Shown in pieces: positions 47,053-54,569 of a DNA stretch of 64,000 nt. The notes below the pieces were generated by a model. The model had not been told where the DNA came from, did not search any database, and saw only the letters and a list, made by a program, of their open reading frames with translations. The translations under genes and the position numbers were made by a program. Positions within the stretch are counted from its first letter, which is position 1. Every line of letters starts with the position of its first letter. This stretch comes from Bacteroidota bacterium (GTDB lineage: Bacteria; Bacteroidota; Bacteroidia; M30B66): the NCBI GenBank assembly GCA_027490225.1, contig JAIXYK010000037.1, positions 1-64,000 of the forward strand, read 5' to 3'.

Positions 47053-47082
47053 TTTGATGACTAAAAATTTATGTTACTTTTG
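47053..47082 (+). promoter_or_regulatory. Promoter of tRNA-Gly
   Basis: TTTG at 47053-47056 and TACTTTTG at 47075-47082, 18 bp apart, match the -33/-7 consensus and lie 18 bp upstream of the tRNA 5' end. Confidence 0.65.
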
Positions 47083-47100
47083 CTGCCCTCTTAAAACAAT

Positions 47101-47173
<73 letters not shown>

Positions 47174-47181
47174 CATAAATG

Positions 47182-47209
47182 AAGCAGTCTCCAAAGGGCT
47201 GCTTTTTTT
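47182..47209 (+). terminator. Terminator after tRNA-Gly
   Basis: AAGCAG (47182-47187) pairs with CTGCTT (47199-47204), extended by a G-T and a C-G pair, and is followed by a run of T to 47209. Confidence 0.75.
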
Positions 47210-47393
47210 GTTCCCATAATTTTTTCTTCAACTTTAATTAGTTTATAAAAAAAATATGAATCTTCTGAAAACATTGTTATATTTGATGTGCAGCTAGTTT
47301 TGTTGATTGTACAGTTTGTTAAAAAATATACAATTTTCAAGACAAGTAGTTTATTACATTCAATTTTCGATAAATAGTAGAACTCAAAGTTAA

Positions 47394-48194
47394 ATGCAAC
47401 ACATCGATTACAGCGAAGAAATCTGGAAAGAGCTGAACTTTCCTTTCGAGCATATCAACAAAATTAAAGTTGAAGTTTCCAATTTTGGAAGAGTAAAAAC
47501 ATATACCAAATTTTGCCCCGAAGGCGGAATTGTAAATGGTTCCTTAGTTGGTGGTTACCCTGTAGTTAGGTTGAAATTTTTTAAAGAAAGAGATCCCGAA
47601 CTAACCAAGAAGTTCAAGTACCTGCGCAATCAAATTACAACCCTGGTGGCTTCCATCAATAGAATGAAAAAGCAGTTAGCAGCACTCCCGCAGCGCAACC
47701 AGGAATATTATGAGTTAAAAAAACAATATACCGAAGCCGATAGTCTAAGGCAAAGTATGGAAAAAAGCTACAAAAAAGAATACCGCGCTGATGAACTTAA
47801 AAGGACCTATAATTATGGAGGGCTCGTTCACCGTATGGTTGCTTTAAGTTTCGTAGAACCTGCATCAGAGTTGCATAACCTTGTATCACACAAAGACCAT
47901 GATAAAAGAAATAATCATGTTTCTAATTTGATCTGGTTGACCCGCGAAGAAAGTGCCATTCATCAAAAGAAAAGTCCAAACGTAATCCACGAAAAAGAGC
48001 AAAGAAAGTTTAAAGAGCGCAACGAAAATACCAAGGTATATAAGCTCACATCTACTAAAGTAATGCTCATTAAAAAGAAAATAAACCAAGGCATTTCTTT
48101 GCGTCAACTATCCAAAACATTCAAAGTTACCGAAACGCAACTGCTCAGAATAAAACGAGGCGAAAACTGGGGGCACGTTCCCGCAGCAACTTAG
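47394..48194 (+). CDS. Free-standing HNH endonuclease with NUMOD4-like domain
   Basis: This 266-residue protein starts with a NUMOD4-like segment (EIWKEL, VEVSNFGRVKTY). A coiled-coil insertion follows (about 65-130, KKQLAALPQRNQEYYELKKQ). The HNH nuclease core is GLVHRMVALSFV then LVSHKDHDKRNNHVSNLIWL (about 162-181), and a C-terminal helix-turn-helix reads ISLRQLSKTFKVTETQLLRI. The layout matches HNH homing-type nucleases of phages and bacterial genomes. The first His of the usual VNHxD is retained (VSHKDHD). It lies 220 bp after tRNA-Gly with no recognisable intron or phage genes around it. It may be a mobile nuclease or a domesticated one. Confidence 0.75.
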   Translation: MQHIDYSEEIWKELNFPFEHINKIKVEVSNFGRVKTYTKFCPEGGIVNGSLVGGYPVVRLKFFKERDPELTKKFKYLRNQITTLVASINRMKKQLAALPQRNQEYYELKKQYTEADSLRQSMEKSYKKEYRADELKRTYNYGGLVHRMVALSFVEPASELHNLVSHKDHDKRNNHVSNLIWLTREESAIHQKKSPNVIHEKEQRKFKERNENTKVYKLTSTKVMLIKKKINQGISLRQLSKTFKVTETQLLRIKRGENWGHVPAAT

Positions 48195-48199
48195 GAAGC

Positions 48200-48300
48200 T
48201 ATTCTAATTTTTTTATTGGGGCGCATGCCTTCCTACGGTCGGCACCAGGTTTTTCGCGCCACATGGTGGCTGCTTCAACCCTTTGCGCGGCTTCGCGTTA
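48200..48300. repeat. GC-rich intergenic patch
   Basis: A GC-rich stretch after the HNH gene contains words such as GGGGCGCATGCC, GGTCGGCACC and GCGCGGCTTCGCG (a small palindrome). It has no coding potential and is similar in character to the patches at 26700, 29436 and 58035. Confidence 0.4.
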
Positions 48301-48340
48301 ACAGGATTCTTTTAACTTTCAAGTAATATCCTTCAAAAAG

Positions 48341-48408
48341 AGGGTGTTTTTCACGTACATCTATGTGAAAAATATACTTTTTATTCAAATCGGCTTCGTT
48401 CATTTTTG
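48341..48408 (+). promoter_or_regulatory. Operator-promoter module, copy 1
   Basis: GGGTGTTTTTCACG is followed by a perfect inverted repeat, TTTTTCAC (48347-48354) and GTGAAAAA (48365-48372), spacer 10 bp. TATACTTTTT (48373-48382) follows, and after 18 bp a -7-like CATTTTTG (48401-48408). It precedes the small lipoprotein gene at 48421. The inverted repeat sits directly upstream of the -33 position, as expected for an activator site. Confidence 0.6.
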
Positions 48409-48420
48409 TTGGTTTATAAA

Positions 48421-48663
48421 ATGAAAGTCATGAAAGTAAATCTTATACATTATTCCTGCTTATTTTTTGCTATTACACTCTTGTTTGCATGTGGAGGTAG
48501 CGAAGGAAACTTCAAAAAAAACCGAGTAGACAGCACTTATGTCGACAGTGTTTCAAAGGCAAGAATGTCGGAATTGCCTATTAAATATAGGGGAAATAAC
48601 ATTAAAGCTTTAAAAGGGGGTGTTTTTCACGGGACGGCCCAACGTGCAAAATATACTTTTTAG
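48421..48663 (+). CDS. Small lipoprotein of unknown function
   Basis: This 80-residue protein has a signal peptide with lipobox LLFACGG; starts at 48421 or 48430 are both possible. The mature part has a charged region (NFKKNRVDSTYVDSVSKARM) and ends GVFHGTAQRAKYTF, which is encoded by the second copy of the operator-like element upstream of the next gene. The real ancestral C-terminus may therefore have been replaced. No family recognised. Confidence 0.6.
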   Translation: MKVMKVNLIHYSCLFFAITLLFACGGSEGNFKKNRVDSTYVDSVSKARMSELPIKYRGNNIKALKGGVFHGTAQRAKYTF

Positions 48664-48688
48664 CTGTACACTTTTTGTTTCATCTTTG
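48616..48688 (+). promoter_or_regulatory. Operator-promoter module, copy 2
   Basis: GGGGTGTTTTTCACG, with half-site TTTTTCAC at 48623-48630, a 13 bp spacer, and degenerate half-site GTGCAAAA (48644-48651). TATACTTTTT (48652-48661) follows and, after 19 bp, -7-like CATCTTTG (48681-48688). It has the same architecture as copy 1 and lies upstream of the lipoprotein at 48713. GTTTCA/TGAAAC around the -7 forms another small inverted repeat. Confidence 0.6.
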
Positions 48689-48712
48689 TGAAACACTTTA
48701 ACCCTAAAAATT

Positions 48713-49657
48713 ATGAAAATCAAATTTAAACTACTTACCACCATTTTGATTGCAAGTCAATTGGTGTTTTTTATTGTGCTGGCAGGTTGTGGTGAAAAGG
48801 GAGGGCATCCTAAATGCAATATTGTTGATGTTGATGTTTCTGGTCACGCAATTCAAATTTCAGAATTTTTTGATCAATCTGAAGCTTTTCAAAAAAAAAT
48901 AACTTATAACGATACAGAGATTGAAAGTGAAGCTAGTTTTTTAACACCTCAATTAGATACACTCAATTCAAATGCAATAACTGATTTATTAAATAGGTAT
49001 GCTAGTAGTATTGATTATAAAAGCGGAATTATTGGATTAAGGGTGTTTTTTACTTTAGATATAATTGATAAAAAAATTAAATTATACTATACGCCTGACA
49101 ATACAGAAGGGGTAGATGATTTAGGAAAAGGAGTATATGGATTTGTTTTTGGAAATAGATATGATAATGTTTTAGATTGTATTCAGAAGAGAGTTTCAAT
49201 TTACGAAGCTGTTAACGGAACATTAGTCGATATTTCAGATGATCAGAATAAGTTGACTTTAGCTAGGTTAAATTGGAACAACTATAAAAGTCAAATAATA
49301 TTTGATAAACGTGGACCATTTGGGGCAGATAGACAATTCGATATAAACGATGATGCAACTTCAGTGTTTTTTCCTCAAGAAGAATTTGAAGCTATTCGTT
49401 TAGCTAATTCAAGTTCAAACAAGCTTTATGTTGCATCTGGTTTAAAACCTTTTAGTTCAACATATCGGCACACAATTAATTTCGGAACAATTCATCCTCC
49501 AGTTGATTCTAGTAATAAAGAATTAACGGAAGAAGAAATAAGAGCATTTGTTGGTATGGCTGGAAATTTAGGTCAATTATGTCCTAGTAAATGCAAAGGT
49601 ATTAAAGCTAATAGAATTCCAGAAAACTCTTGTACTTTTAAGATTATAAAAGATTAA
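48713..49657 (+). CDS. Lipoprotein of unknown function
   Basis: This 314-residue protein has a signal peptide with lipobox VLAGCG. The mature part has a mixed alpha/beta composition, an acidic central region and a C-terminal segment with two cysteine pairs (LGQLCPSKCKGIK; PENSCTF). No family was recognised. It lies between the operator modules and the two-component system, 46 bp upstream of the membrane-protein gene, and may be its target or a sensory partner. Confidence 0.7.
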   Translation: MKIKFKLLTTILIASQLVFFIVLAGCGEKGGHPKCNIVDVDVSGHAIQISEFFDQSEAFQKKITYNDTEIESEASFLTPQLDTLNSNAITDLLNRYASSIDYKSGIIGLRVFFTLDIIDKKIKLYYTPDNTEGVDDLGKGVYGFVFGNRYDNVLDCIQKRVSIYEAVNGTLVDISDDQNKLTLARLNWNNYKSQIIFDKRGPFGADRQFDINDDATSVFFPQEEFEAIRLANSSSNKLYVASGLKPFSSTYRHTINFGTIHPPVDSSNKELTEEEIRAFVGMAGNLGQLCPSKCKGIKANRIPENSCTFKIIKD

Positions 49658-49703
49658 AATTAGGAACAAACAGTTTATTTGAAGAACCCCAAAATTTAAC
49701 CCA

Positions 49704-50345
49704 ATGAAATTCTACCTTTTAAATTTTGGTCCTCAAATACTCACAATAATATTAGGATTAATAAGTATAAGGCGATTAACTTTACCGTATTGCCTTATAC
49801 TTTTCCAAATCTTATTCAGCGTTTTTACTGATTTTTTCGCCCTTCAATATTTAAATTTTCATGCATCAAATGAAATTGTCTATAACATTTATCTAATCAT
49901 CGAAACTGCTCTGTTAACCAGTGCTATATTTTATTCCATTCATTCAAATAATGTGAAGAAAATACTTGGAATAGCTTTAATTACTTATCTGTTTTCTGTG
50001 CTTTTGATATTCAGTAAATCTTCTTTCCTCCAAATAAATTACGAGTTATTAATTACTGGTTTTATCATCATTGCTTTTTCAAATCTATTTTACATCATCA
50101 ACCCCTCAACTGAAAAATCAATTTTAAAAAATCCATTTTTAATTTTTGCCATCTCTCATGTAATATATTTTTTAGGTGTAACTCCTTATTTCGTAGCACG
50201 CCAAATGATAATTACGGATAGTCCTGAAATGGAATATACTTTATTCAGTTACATCAATATGACATTAATGATAGTAAGATATTCCTTTTGTGCATTCGCC
50301 TTTTTTATTGTGCTGAGGAAAAACATTGCCCTTCAAGTATCATGA
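49704..50345 (+). CDS. Multi-pass membrane protein coupled to the histidine kinase
   Basis: This 213-residue protein has six to seven membrane spans and short loops (for example IYNIYLIIETALLTSAIFYS). Its stop codon overlaps the kinase start (ATGA, 50342-50345), so the two are translationally coupled. I do not recognise the family. Because the kinase has only a single membrane span and no sensor domain, this protein is a candidate signal-perceiving partner, which is inference from gene order. Confidence 0.72.
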   Translation: MKFYLLNFGPQILTIILGLISIRRLTLPYCLILFQILFSVFTDFFALQYLNFHASNEIVYNIYLIIETALLTSAIFYSIHSNNVKKILGIALITYLFSVLLIFSKSSFLQINYELLITGFIIIAFSNLFYIINPSTEKSILKNPFLIFAISHVIYFLGVTPYFVARQMIITDSPEMEYTLFSYINMTLMIVRYSFCAFAFFIVLRKNIALQVS

Positions 50346-51118
50346 ACCAACAAGCGCTTTTCATCGGTATCATTGTTACTACACTGGTTATACTCTTGTT
50401 AATTGCAAGCATTGTAATATCAGTGTTTATTGCCAGCCGACAGCGCTTACAGCAAGACATTAAGCTTTCTCAGATGGAATTGACCTATGAAAAAGAATTA
50501 CGTCAAACAGAATTGGAAGTAAAAGAACAACTTATGGCGCAAGTATCTCGAGAATTGCACGATCACGTTGGCCATACGCTCACCAACATGCGCCTAACCA
50601 TCGAAAATAAAAAAATTGATTACCCCGAAGTCGAAAACTTGTTCAAACCTGTAGAAATTCTGCTCGATGAGGCCGCATTGCAATTGCGTATGCTGAGTCG
50701 CTCTATGAATTCTGATTACCTCAATGGGCTTACTTTTCAAGATGCCATTCAGCAAGAAACAATCCGCTTGCAAGGTATTTCTAAAATGGAAATCGATTAC
50801 CGACCTGGAACACATATATATCCAACAGTTAATAAGGACCAATTACTGATGAGCTTTAGAATATTTCAGGAAATTCTCAATAACGCAATCAAACATTCAG
50901 GAGCTAAGAAATTATTAATCAGGAGCAACCATTCCGACTATTTACTCCAAGTGAGCGACGAGGGCAAAGGATTCGATTTGCAACAAACCATCGCTACGGG
51001 CAAAGCTTCAGGGCTAAATAATATGCAAAAAAGGGCGACCCTTGCAAAGCTCGATTTACAAATTATTACAGCACCACAAAAAGGAACTTCCATTACTTTA
51101 AAAGTGCAAAACACCTAA
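50342..51118 (+). CDS. NarL-type sensor histidine kinase (HisKA_3)
   Basis: This 258-residue kinase has one N-terminal membrane span (about 8-30), a short coiled coil, the dimerisation/phosphoacceptor motif SRELHDHVGHTL with His73, and a C-terminal ATPase domain (QEILNNAIKHSGAKKL, then SDEGKGFDL and SGLNNMQKRATLAKL). There is no periplasmic or PAS sensor domain. It should phosphorylate the LuxR-type regulator 12 bp downstream. Confidence 0.9.
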   Translation: MNQQALFIGIIVTTLVILLLIASIVISVFIASRQRLQQDIKLSQMELTYEKELRQTELEVKEQLMAQVSRELHDHVGHTLTNMRLTIENKKIDYPEVENLFKPVEILLDEAALQLRMLSRSMNSDYLNGLTFQDAIQQETIRLQGISKMEIDYRPGTHIYPTVNKDQLLMSFRIFQEILNNAIKHSGAKKLLIRSNHSDYLLQVSDEGKGFDLQQTIATGKASGLNNMQKRATLAKLDLQIITAPQKGTSITLKVQNT

Positions 51119-51130
51119 AAACCAATCACC

Positions 51131-51796
51131 ATGAAAGAAAAACAATCTATCATTTTAGTCGACGATCATGTGGTAGTGCGCAACGGTCTCAGAGAGCTTA
51201 TCGATAAATTAGGTAATTATAAAGTTACCAGCGAATACGATAGTGGAATAGATTTATTAGAAGCCTTAGAAAAAAAAGTAACCGCCGACTTAATTGTAAT
51301 GGACCTCTCAATGCCAGGAATGAATGGTGATGATGTGCTGGAAGAAATGAATAAACGCGGTGTAGAAACTCCCGTTTTGATTCTAACAGTGAATAGCGAA
51401 CCTGGGAAGCATGTTAAACTATTCCGTTTGGGTGCGCGTGGCTATATTCAAAAAAATTCTTCTGCGCTTATTCTTCGGGAAGCACTTGCTGATATTTTCA
51501 GTCGTGGTTATTACCACAACGATCTTTTGGCCGATGCACTTACATCTGTTTATAAAAAACAAGATAAAGACCCGCGCACAGTTATTTTGGAAAAGCTCAG
51601 CGAACGTGAAAAAGAATTTCTAAAATTGGTTTGTCACGAAGAAGAATATACTTACGAGCAAATTGCTGCCATGATGGGCGTGCATCGGCGAACCGTTGAT
51701 GGATACAGGGAATCGGTTTTCGATAAATTCGAAATTAAATCTAAAACGGGTTTGGTGCTTTTTCTTGTCAGAAACAATCTGCTAGAGCTGTTGTAA
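51131..51796 (+). CDS. LuxR/NarL-family response regulator
   Basis: This 221-residue regulator has a receiver domain (acidic pair Asp11-Asp12, phosphoacceptor Asp58 in VMDLSMPGMNG, Lys near YIQKNSSA) and a C-terminal GerE-type helix-turn-helix (LSEREKEFLKLVCHEE, IAAMMGVHRRTVDGYRESVF). It is the partner of the upstream kinase. The inverted repeats at 48347-48372 and 48623-48651 and the related sequence near 51876 are candidate binding sites. A strong terminator follows. Confidence 0.92.
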   Translation: MKEKQSIILVDDHVVVRNGLRELIDKLGNYKVTSEYDSGIDLLEALEKKVTADLIVMDLSMPGMNGDDVLEEMNKRGVETPVLILTVNSEPGKHVKLFRLGARGYIQKNSSALILREALADIFSRGYYHNDLLADALTSVYKKQDKDPRTVILEKLSEREKEFLKLVCHEEEYTYEQIAAMMGVHRRTVDGYRESVFDKFEIKSKTGLVLFLVRNNLLELL

Positions 51797-51817
51797 AACT
51801 TTCAATACTTTTTTTCT

Positions 51818-51856
51818 AAGGATTCATTATGTTATTTAATGAATCCTTTTTTTTTT
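51818..51856 (+). terminator. Rho-independent terminator after the response regulator gene
   Basis: AAGGATTCATTA (51818-51829) pairs perfectly with TAATGAATCCTT (51837-51848) around a 7-base loop and is followed by T residues to 51856. Confidence 0.9.
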
Positions 51857-51872
51857 GGAAAATAGGTCTGTC

Positions 51873-51968
51873 AATACGTGTAAAACCCCCTCCAAACGAT
51901 TGCACATTTTCTTGCCAAATAACTGAGCAAAATAGCCTGTTACAGGTCTTCTCATAGTTTCACATTTG
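51873..51968 (+). promoter_or_regulatory. Regulatory region of the 52024 gene
   Basis: TACGTGTAAAACCCCCTCC (from 51875) is a reverse-oriented relative of the GGGGGTGTTTTTCACG element. CCTGTTACAGG (51936-51946) is a palindrome, and CACATTTG (51961-51968) matches the CAnnTTTG form of -7 seen in the two lipoprotein promoters. The leader would be ~50 bases. Confidence 0.35.
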
Positions 51969-52023
51969 TATTCAAGATTGAAGCATTTCCTTGGCTTCGG
52001 TAAAACAATTAAAAAACAAAAAA

Positions 52024-52959
52024 ATGAAAACACTATGCTCAATTTTATTTTCTGCTACATTTTGTTTCGCGGCCTTACAAACGGCTTCTGCTAATGACAG
52101 CAAACAGAAAAAAAGTGTAAAATGTCAGAAACTCCTAAGTTCCGGAAATTATGTAATCGATCTAATTGCATTGGGAGCCTTAAACAAAGATACAGTTTAT
52201 GGTTCATCGTCAGCTCCGAGCCTTATCGAGTTAATGAGAGATTCTTATTCCGCTTCTTTTAGTTTCGAAAAGACAGATCCGATAATTACCGACACCATTG
52301 CTGTTAACAAGGTAGAAAAATCTGGTTTTTCAATTGGAAATGAAGGTGTCAGAAATAACGAGTTGCCATTGGTAGTGCAGCAAAAACTGAGGTTCTCAGC
52401 TATCTTATGCGTTATATTATTTGTATTTTTTGTCTTAGCAGGATATACTTCACCATTATTCCGAAAAGCATATGGATTTGCAATTTCAGAGTTAACACCC
52501 TTTAGCCTTTCAAGATGTATTTTGTTTTTATGGATTTTCTTCCTTTTGGGAACCACTTTTACAATTTTTGGAAGTACAGGTAATTTGCCTAATTACAGAA
52601 TCAGTATTCCTTATTTTGGAGGCTTAATATTCATTACTTTTTTATTCACTTTTTTTGTAGAAAAAATTGGATATCGAAATGATAAAAATGGCACTTTAAA
52701 AAGAAAAAGTAAGGGTATTATTAACGATTTATTAAGATTCCAAGGAAAGCTATGCCTGCCTCGCTTACAGTATTTGCTAGTTTCGTTAATTAACCTCGGA
52801 CTTGTTGTTTTACCAGCCTGGCAACAGCTATTTTTCAGCGATTTGCCTGGATTTCTTTTCGTTATTCAAACCCTCAGCAGTGCAATTTACATTGGCCATA
52901 AAGCCGCGCGTTTGCAAAATTTACACTCGTTTATTCTCAGAAAATCTATGCGCACTTAA
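52024..52959 (+). CDS. Exported membrane protein of unknown function
   Basis: From ATG 52024 this is a 311-residue protein with a signal peptide (ATFCFAALQTASA), an extracytoplasmic region of ~100 residues, then about five membrane spans (for example LCVILFVFFVLAGY and ISIPYFGGLIFITFLFTFF) separated by basic loops (RNDKNGTLKRKSKG). No family was recognised. The upstream start at 51991 would lose the signal peptide and was rejected. It follows the response regulator and shares promoter features with the upstream lipoproteins, so it may belong to the same regulon. Confidence 0.65.
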   Translation: MKTLCSILFSATFCFAALQTASANDSKQKKSVKCQKLLSSGNYVIDLIALGALNKDTVYGSSSAPSLIELMRDSYSASFSFEKTDPIITDTIAVNKVEKSGFSIGNEGVRNNELPLVVQQKLRFSAILCVILFVFFVLAGYTSPLFRKAYGFAISELTPFSLSRCILFLWIFFLLGTTFTIFGSTGNLPNYRISIPYFGGLIFITFLFTFFVEKIGYRNDKNGTLKRKSKGIINDLLRFQGKLCLPRLQYLLVSLINLGLVVLPAWQQLFFSDLPGFLFVIQTLSSAIYIGHKAARLQNLHSFILRKSMRT

Positions 52960-53101
52960 AGCATAAAAAAGCTTTCAATTCTTGAACATTATGAATTCAC
53001 ATTATTTTTTATTTATGTTTGTTAAAAAGAAACTTTAAAAATAGCACTCATTTTTATGGCCTTCATAATCGCTAACTCCTGTTTTTATAAATCAAAATAA
53101 A

Positions 53102-53692
53102 ATGAAGAAAATATCACTTATTGTCATCGCAGTTGTCGCCGTTCAAATCATGCTAAACACCAGTTCTTGCAACAATAATGTTGCAGAAACTGAAAACAAA
53201 AAGGAAACACCCAAACCCGAAGAGATAGTTGAAAAAGGAAAATACCTAGTTGGTATCATGGGCTGCAACGATTGCCATTCTCCTAAAAAAATGGGGCCAA
53301 ACGGACCAGAAATTATTCCTGAGTTAATGTTATCTGGATATCCCGCAAAAAGCGAAATTGTAAAATTCGACAGTAAAATGCTGAGTGCAGGTTTTTCTAT
53401 GTTCTATCCCGACCTTACTGCTGCAGCTGGTCCTTGGGGCGTTTCATTTGCAGGCAATTTAACTCCACACGAAACTGGTATTGGAAATTGGACCGAAGAA
53501 CAATTCAAAAAAGCCCTTACACAAGGAAAGTACAAAGGAATTGATGGCGCAAGAACACTTTTGCCACCTATGCCTTGGATGAATTACGTAAATCTAAAAG
53601 ACGATGATTTACATGCGATGTTTATGTATTTAAAAAGCATTCCAGCTGTAAACAATTTGGTGCCAGCGCCAATTGCACCCGATAAAATGTAG
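53102..53692 (+). CDS. c-type cytochrome lipoprotein
   Basis: This 196-residue protein has an N-terminal signal with Cys23 as a likely lipidated residue (NTSSCNN), then a single covalent heme site Cys55-x-x-Cys58-His59 (MGCNDCHS). Methionines in the C-terminal half (LLPPMPWMNY) are candidates for the axial ligand. It is similar to small cytochromes that act as electron carriers or fused partners of periplasmic dehydrogenases. It is monocistronic and convergent with the next gene. Confidence 0.85.
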   Translation: MKKISLIVIAVVAVQIMLNTSSCNNNVAETENKKETPKPEEIVEKGKYLVGIMGCNDCHSPKKMGPNGPEIIPELMLSGYPAKSEIVKFDSKMLSAGFSMFYPDLTAAAGPWGVSFAGNLTPHETGIGNWTEEQFKKALTQGKYKGIDGARTLLPPMPWMNYVNLKDDDLHAMFMYLKSIPAVNNLVPAPIAPDKM

Positions 53693-53702
53693 TTTTAACC
53701 GC

Positions 53703-54371
53703 TTATTGCTTTAGTAAATTCTTCACCTGCTCAAAAACATCATCGGCGGCATTTTTATAATAATAATTCAGCACACCAAAATATATTTTCTTCGAAAAAT
53801 CATAAGCAGTTCCGCTTTTTCCGCCGAAAATTAGACGCATTTCCTTATCGTAAACTTCCACATGGTAGCAAATCTGATGTGGGTAAAAACCCGGTGAATT
53901 AATGTCAAATCGGTTAATGAGAATTACGTAATCTAGTTTTTCAGCAACTATTACTTTTTTAATGGCATTCACTTCCTTGTTAGTCAGTACTCGACCGTAA
54001 TACAATTTTCTTATGTCCTTGTCTACAGCTGTTATTAACTTTTGAAATCCATCGCTGCTTGTTTCTCCAGTGTAGTAAAACGAAACAAAAGTTTCCATTA
54101 CCGCAACGCTATCTAATAAGAAATTAAGTTCTGGAAACTGATTACTCCATAAAATTTCACAACCAGTTAAGTTACTATTCAACCTACTTAATGCATGGTT
54201 AGTGATAATCTTTCTTGCAGAATCTTCGCTAACCCGATTTCGTTGCAATACCTTTTCACTTTTATGTTCAAAATAAATGTGTGAACCTTTCAAAGGGACT
54301 ACCAACACTTTGGCAACGGTTTGCGCAATGCAGCTTTGGGAAAGGAGGTGGAGGAAAAAAACTAACCGCAT
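53703..54371 (-). CDS. Secreted protein of unknown function
   Basis: This 222-residue protein has a short signal sequence (FFLHLLSQSCIAQ) and an alpha/beta body (for example KVIVAEKLDYVILINRF and YHVEVYDKEMRLIFGGKSGT) that suggests a periplasmic domain. No family recognised. Its start lies 8 bp from the terminator that follows tRNA-Leu, so its promoter must overlap that region. Confidence 0.6.
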   Translation of the reverse strand: MRLVFFLHLLSQSCIAQTVAKVLVVPLKGSHIYFEHKSEKVLQRNRVSEDSARKIITNHALSRLNSNLTGCEILWSNQFPELNFLLDSVAVMETFVSFYYTGETSSDGFQKLITAVDKDIRKLYYGRVLTNKEVNAIKKVIVAEKLDYVILINRFDINSPGFYPHQICYHVEVYDKEMRLIFGGKSGTAYDFSKKIYFGVLNYYYKNAADDVFEQVKNLLKQ

Positions 54372-54379
54372 AAAACAAG

Positions 54380-54405
54380 AAAAGCTGCGAACGTGCAGCT
54401 TTTTT
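54380..54405 (-). terminator. Terminator after tRNA-Leu
   Basis: AAAAGCTGC (54380-54388) pairs with GCAGCTTTT (54395-54403) around six bases; on the minus strand it follows the tRNA by a few bases and runs into U-rich sequence. Confidence 0.75.
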
Positions 54406-54406
54406 G

Positions 54407-54491
54407 TGCCCTAGACGGGAATCGAACCCGTACGACCGCAATGGTCACAGGATTTTAAGTCCTGCGTGTCTACCAGTTCCACCACCAAGGC
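54407..54491 (-). tRNA. tRNA-Leu (anticodon TAA)
   Basis: This is an 85-base class II tRNA. The acceptor GCCTTGG pairs with CTAGGGC, the anticodon arm CAGGA-CTTAAAA-TCCTG contains TAA, a long variable arm is present, and the T-arm contains GGGTTCGATTCCC. It lacks an encoded CCA. Confidence 0.95.
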
Positions 54492-54569
54492 CAGTGTGAG
54501 AGGTGCAAAAGTAAACATTGCAGCACATTTACCAAAAAAACAATTCATTTTCCATCATAAAAATTTCAT

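Noticed and set aside
47174-47393. Possible small gene or intron between tRNA-Gly and the HNH gene
   Set aside because: The tRNA is intact and terminated, and the gap shows no open frame or intron-like structure.
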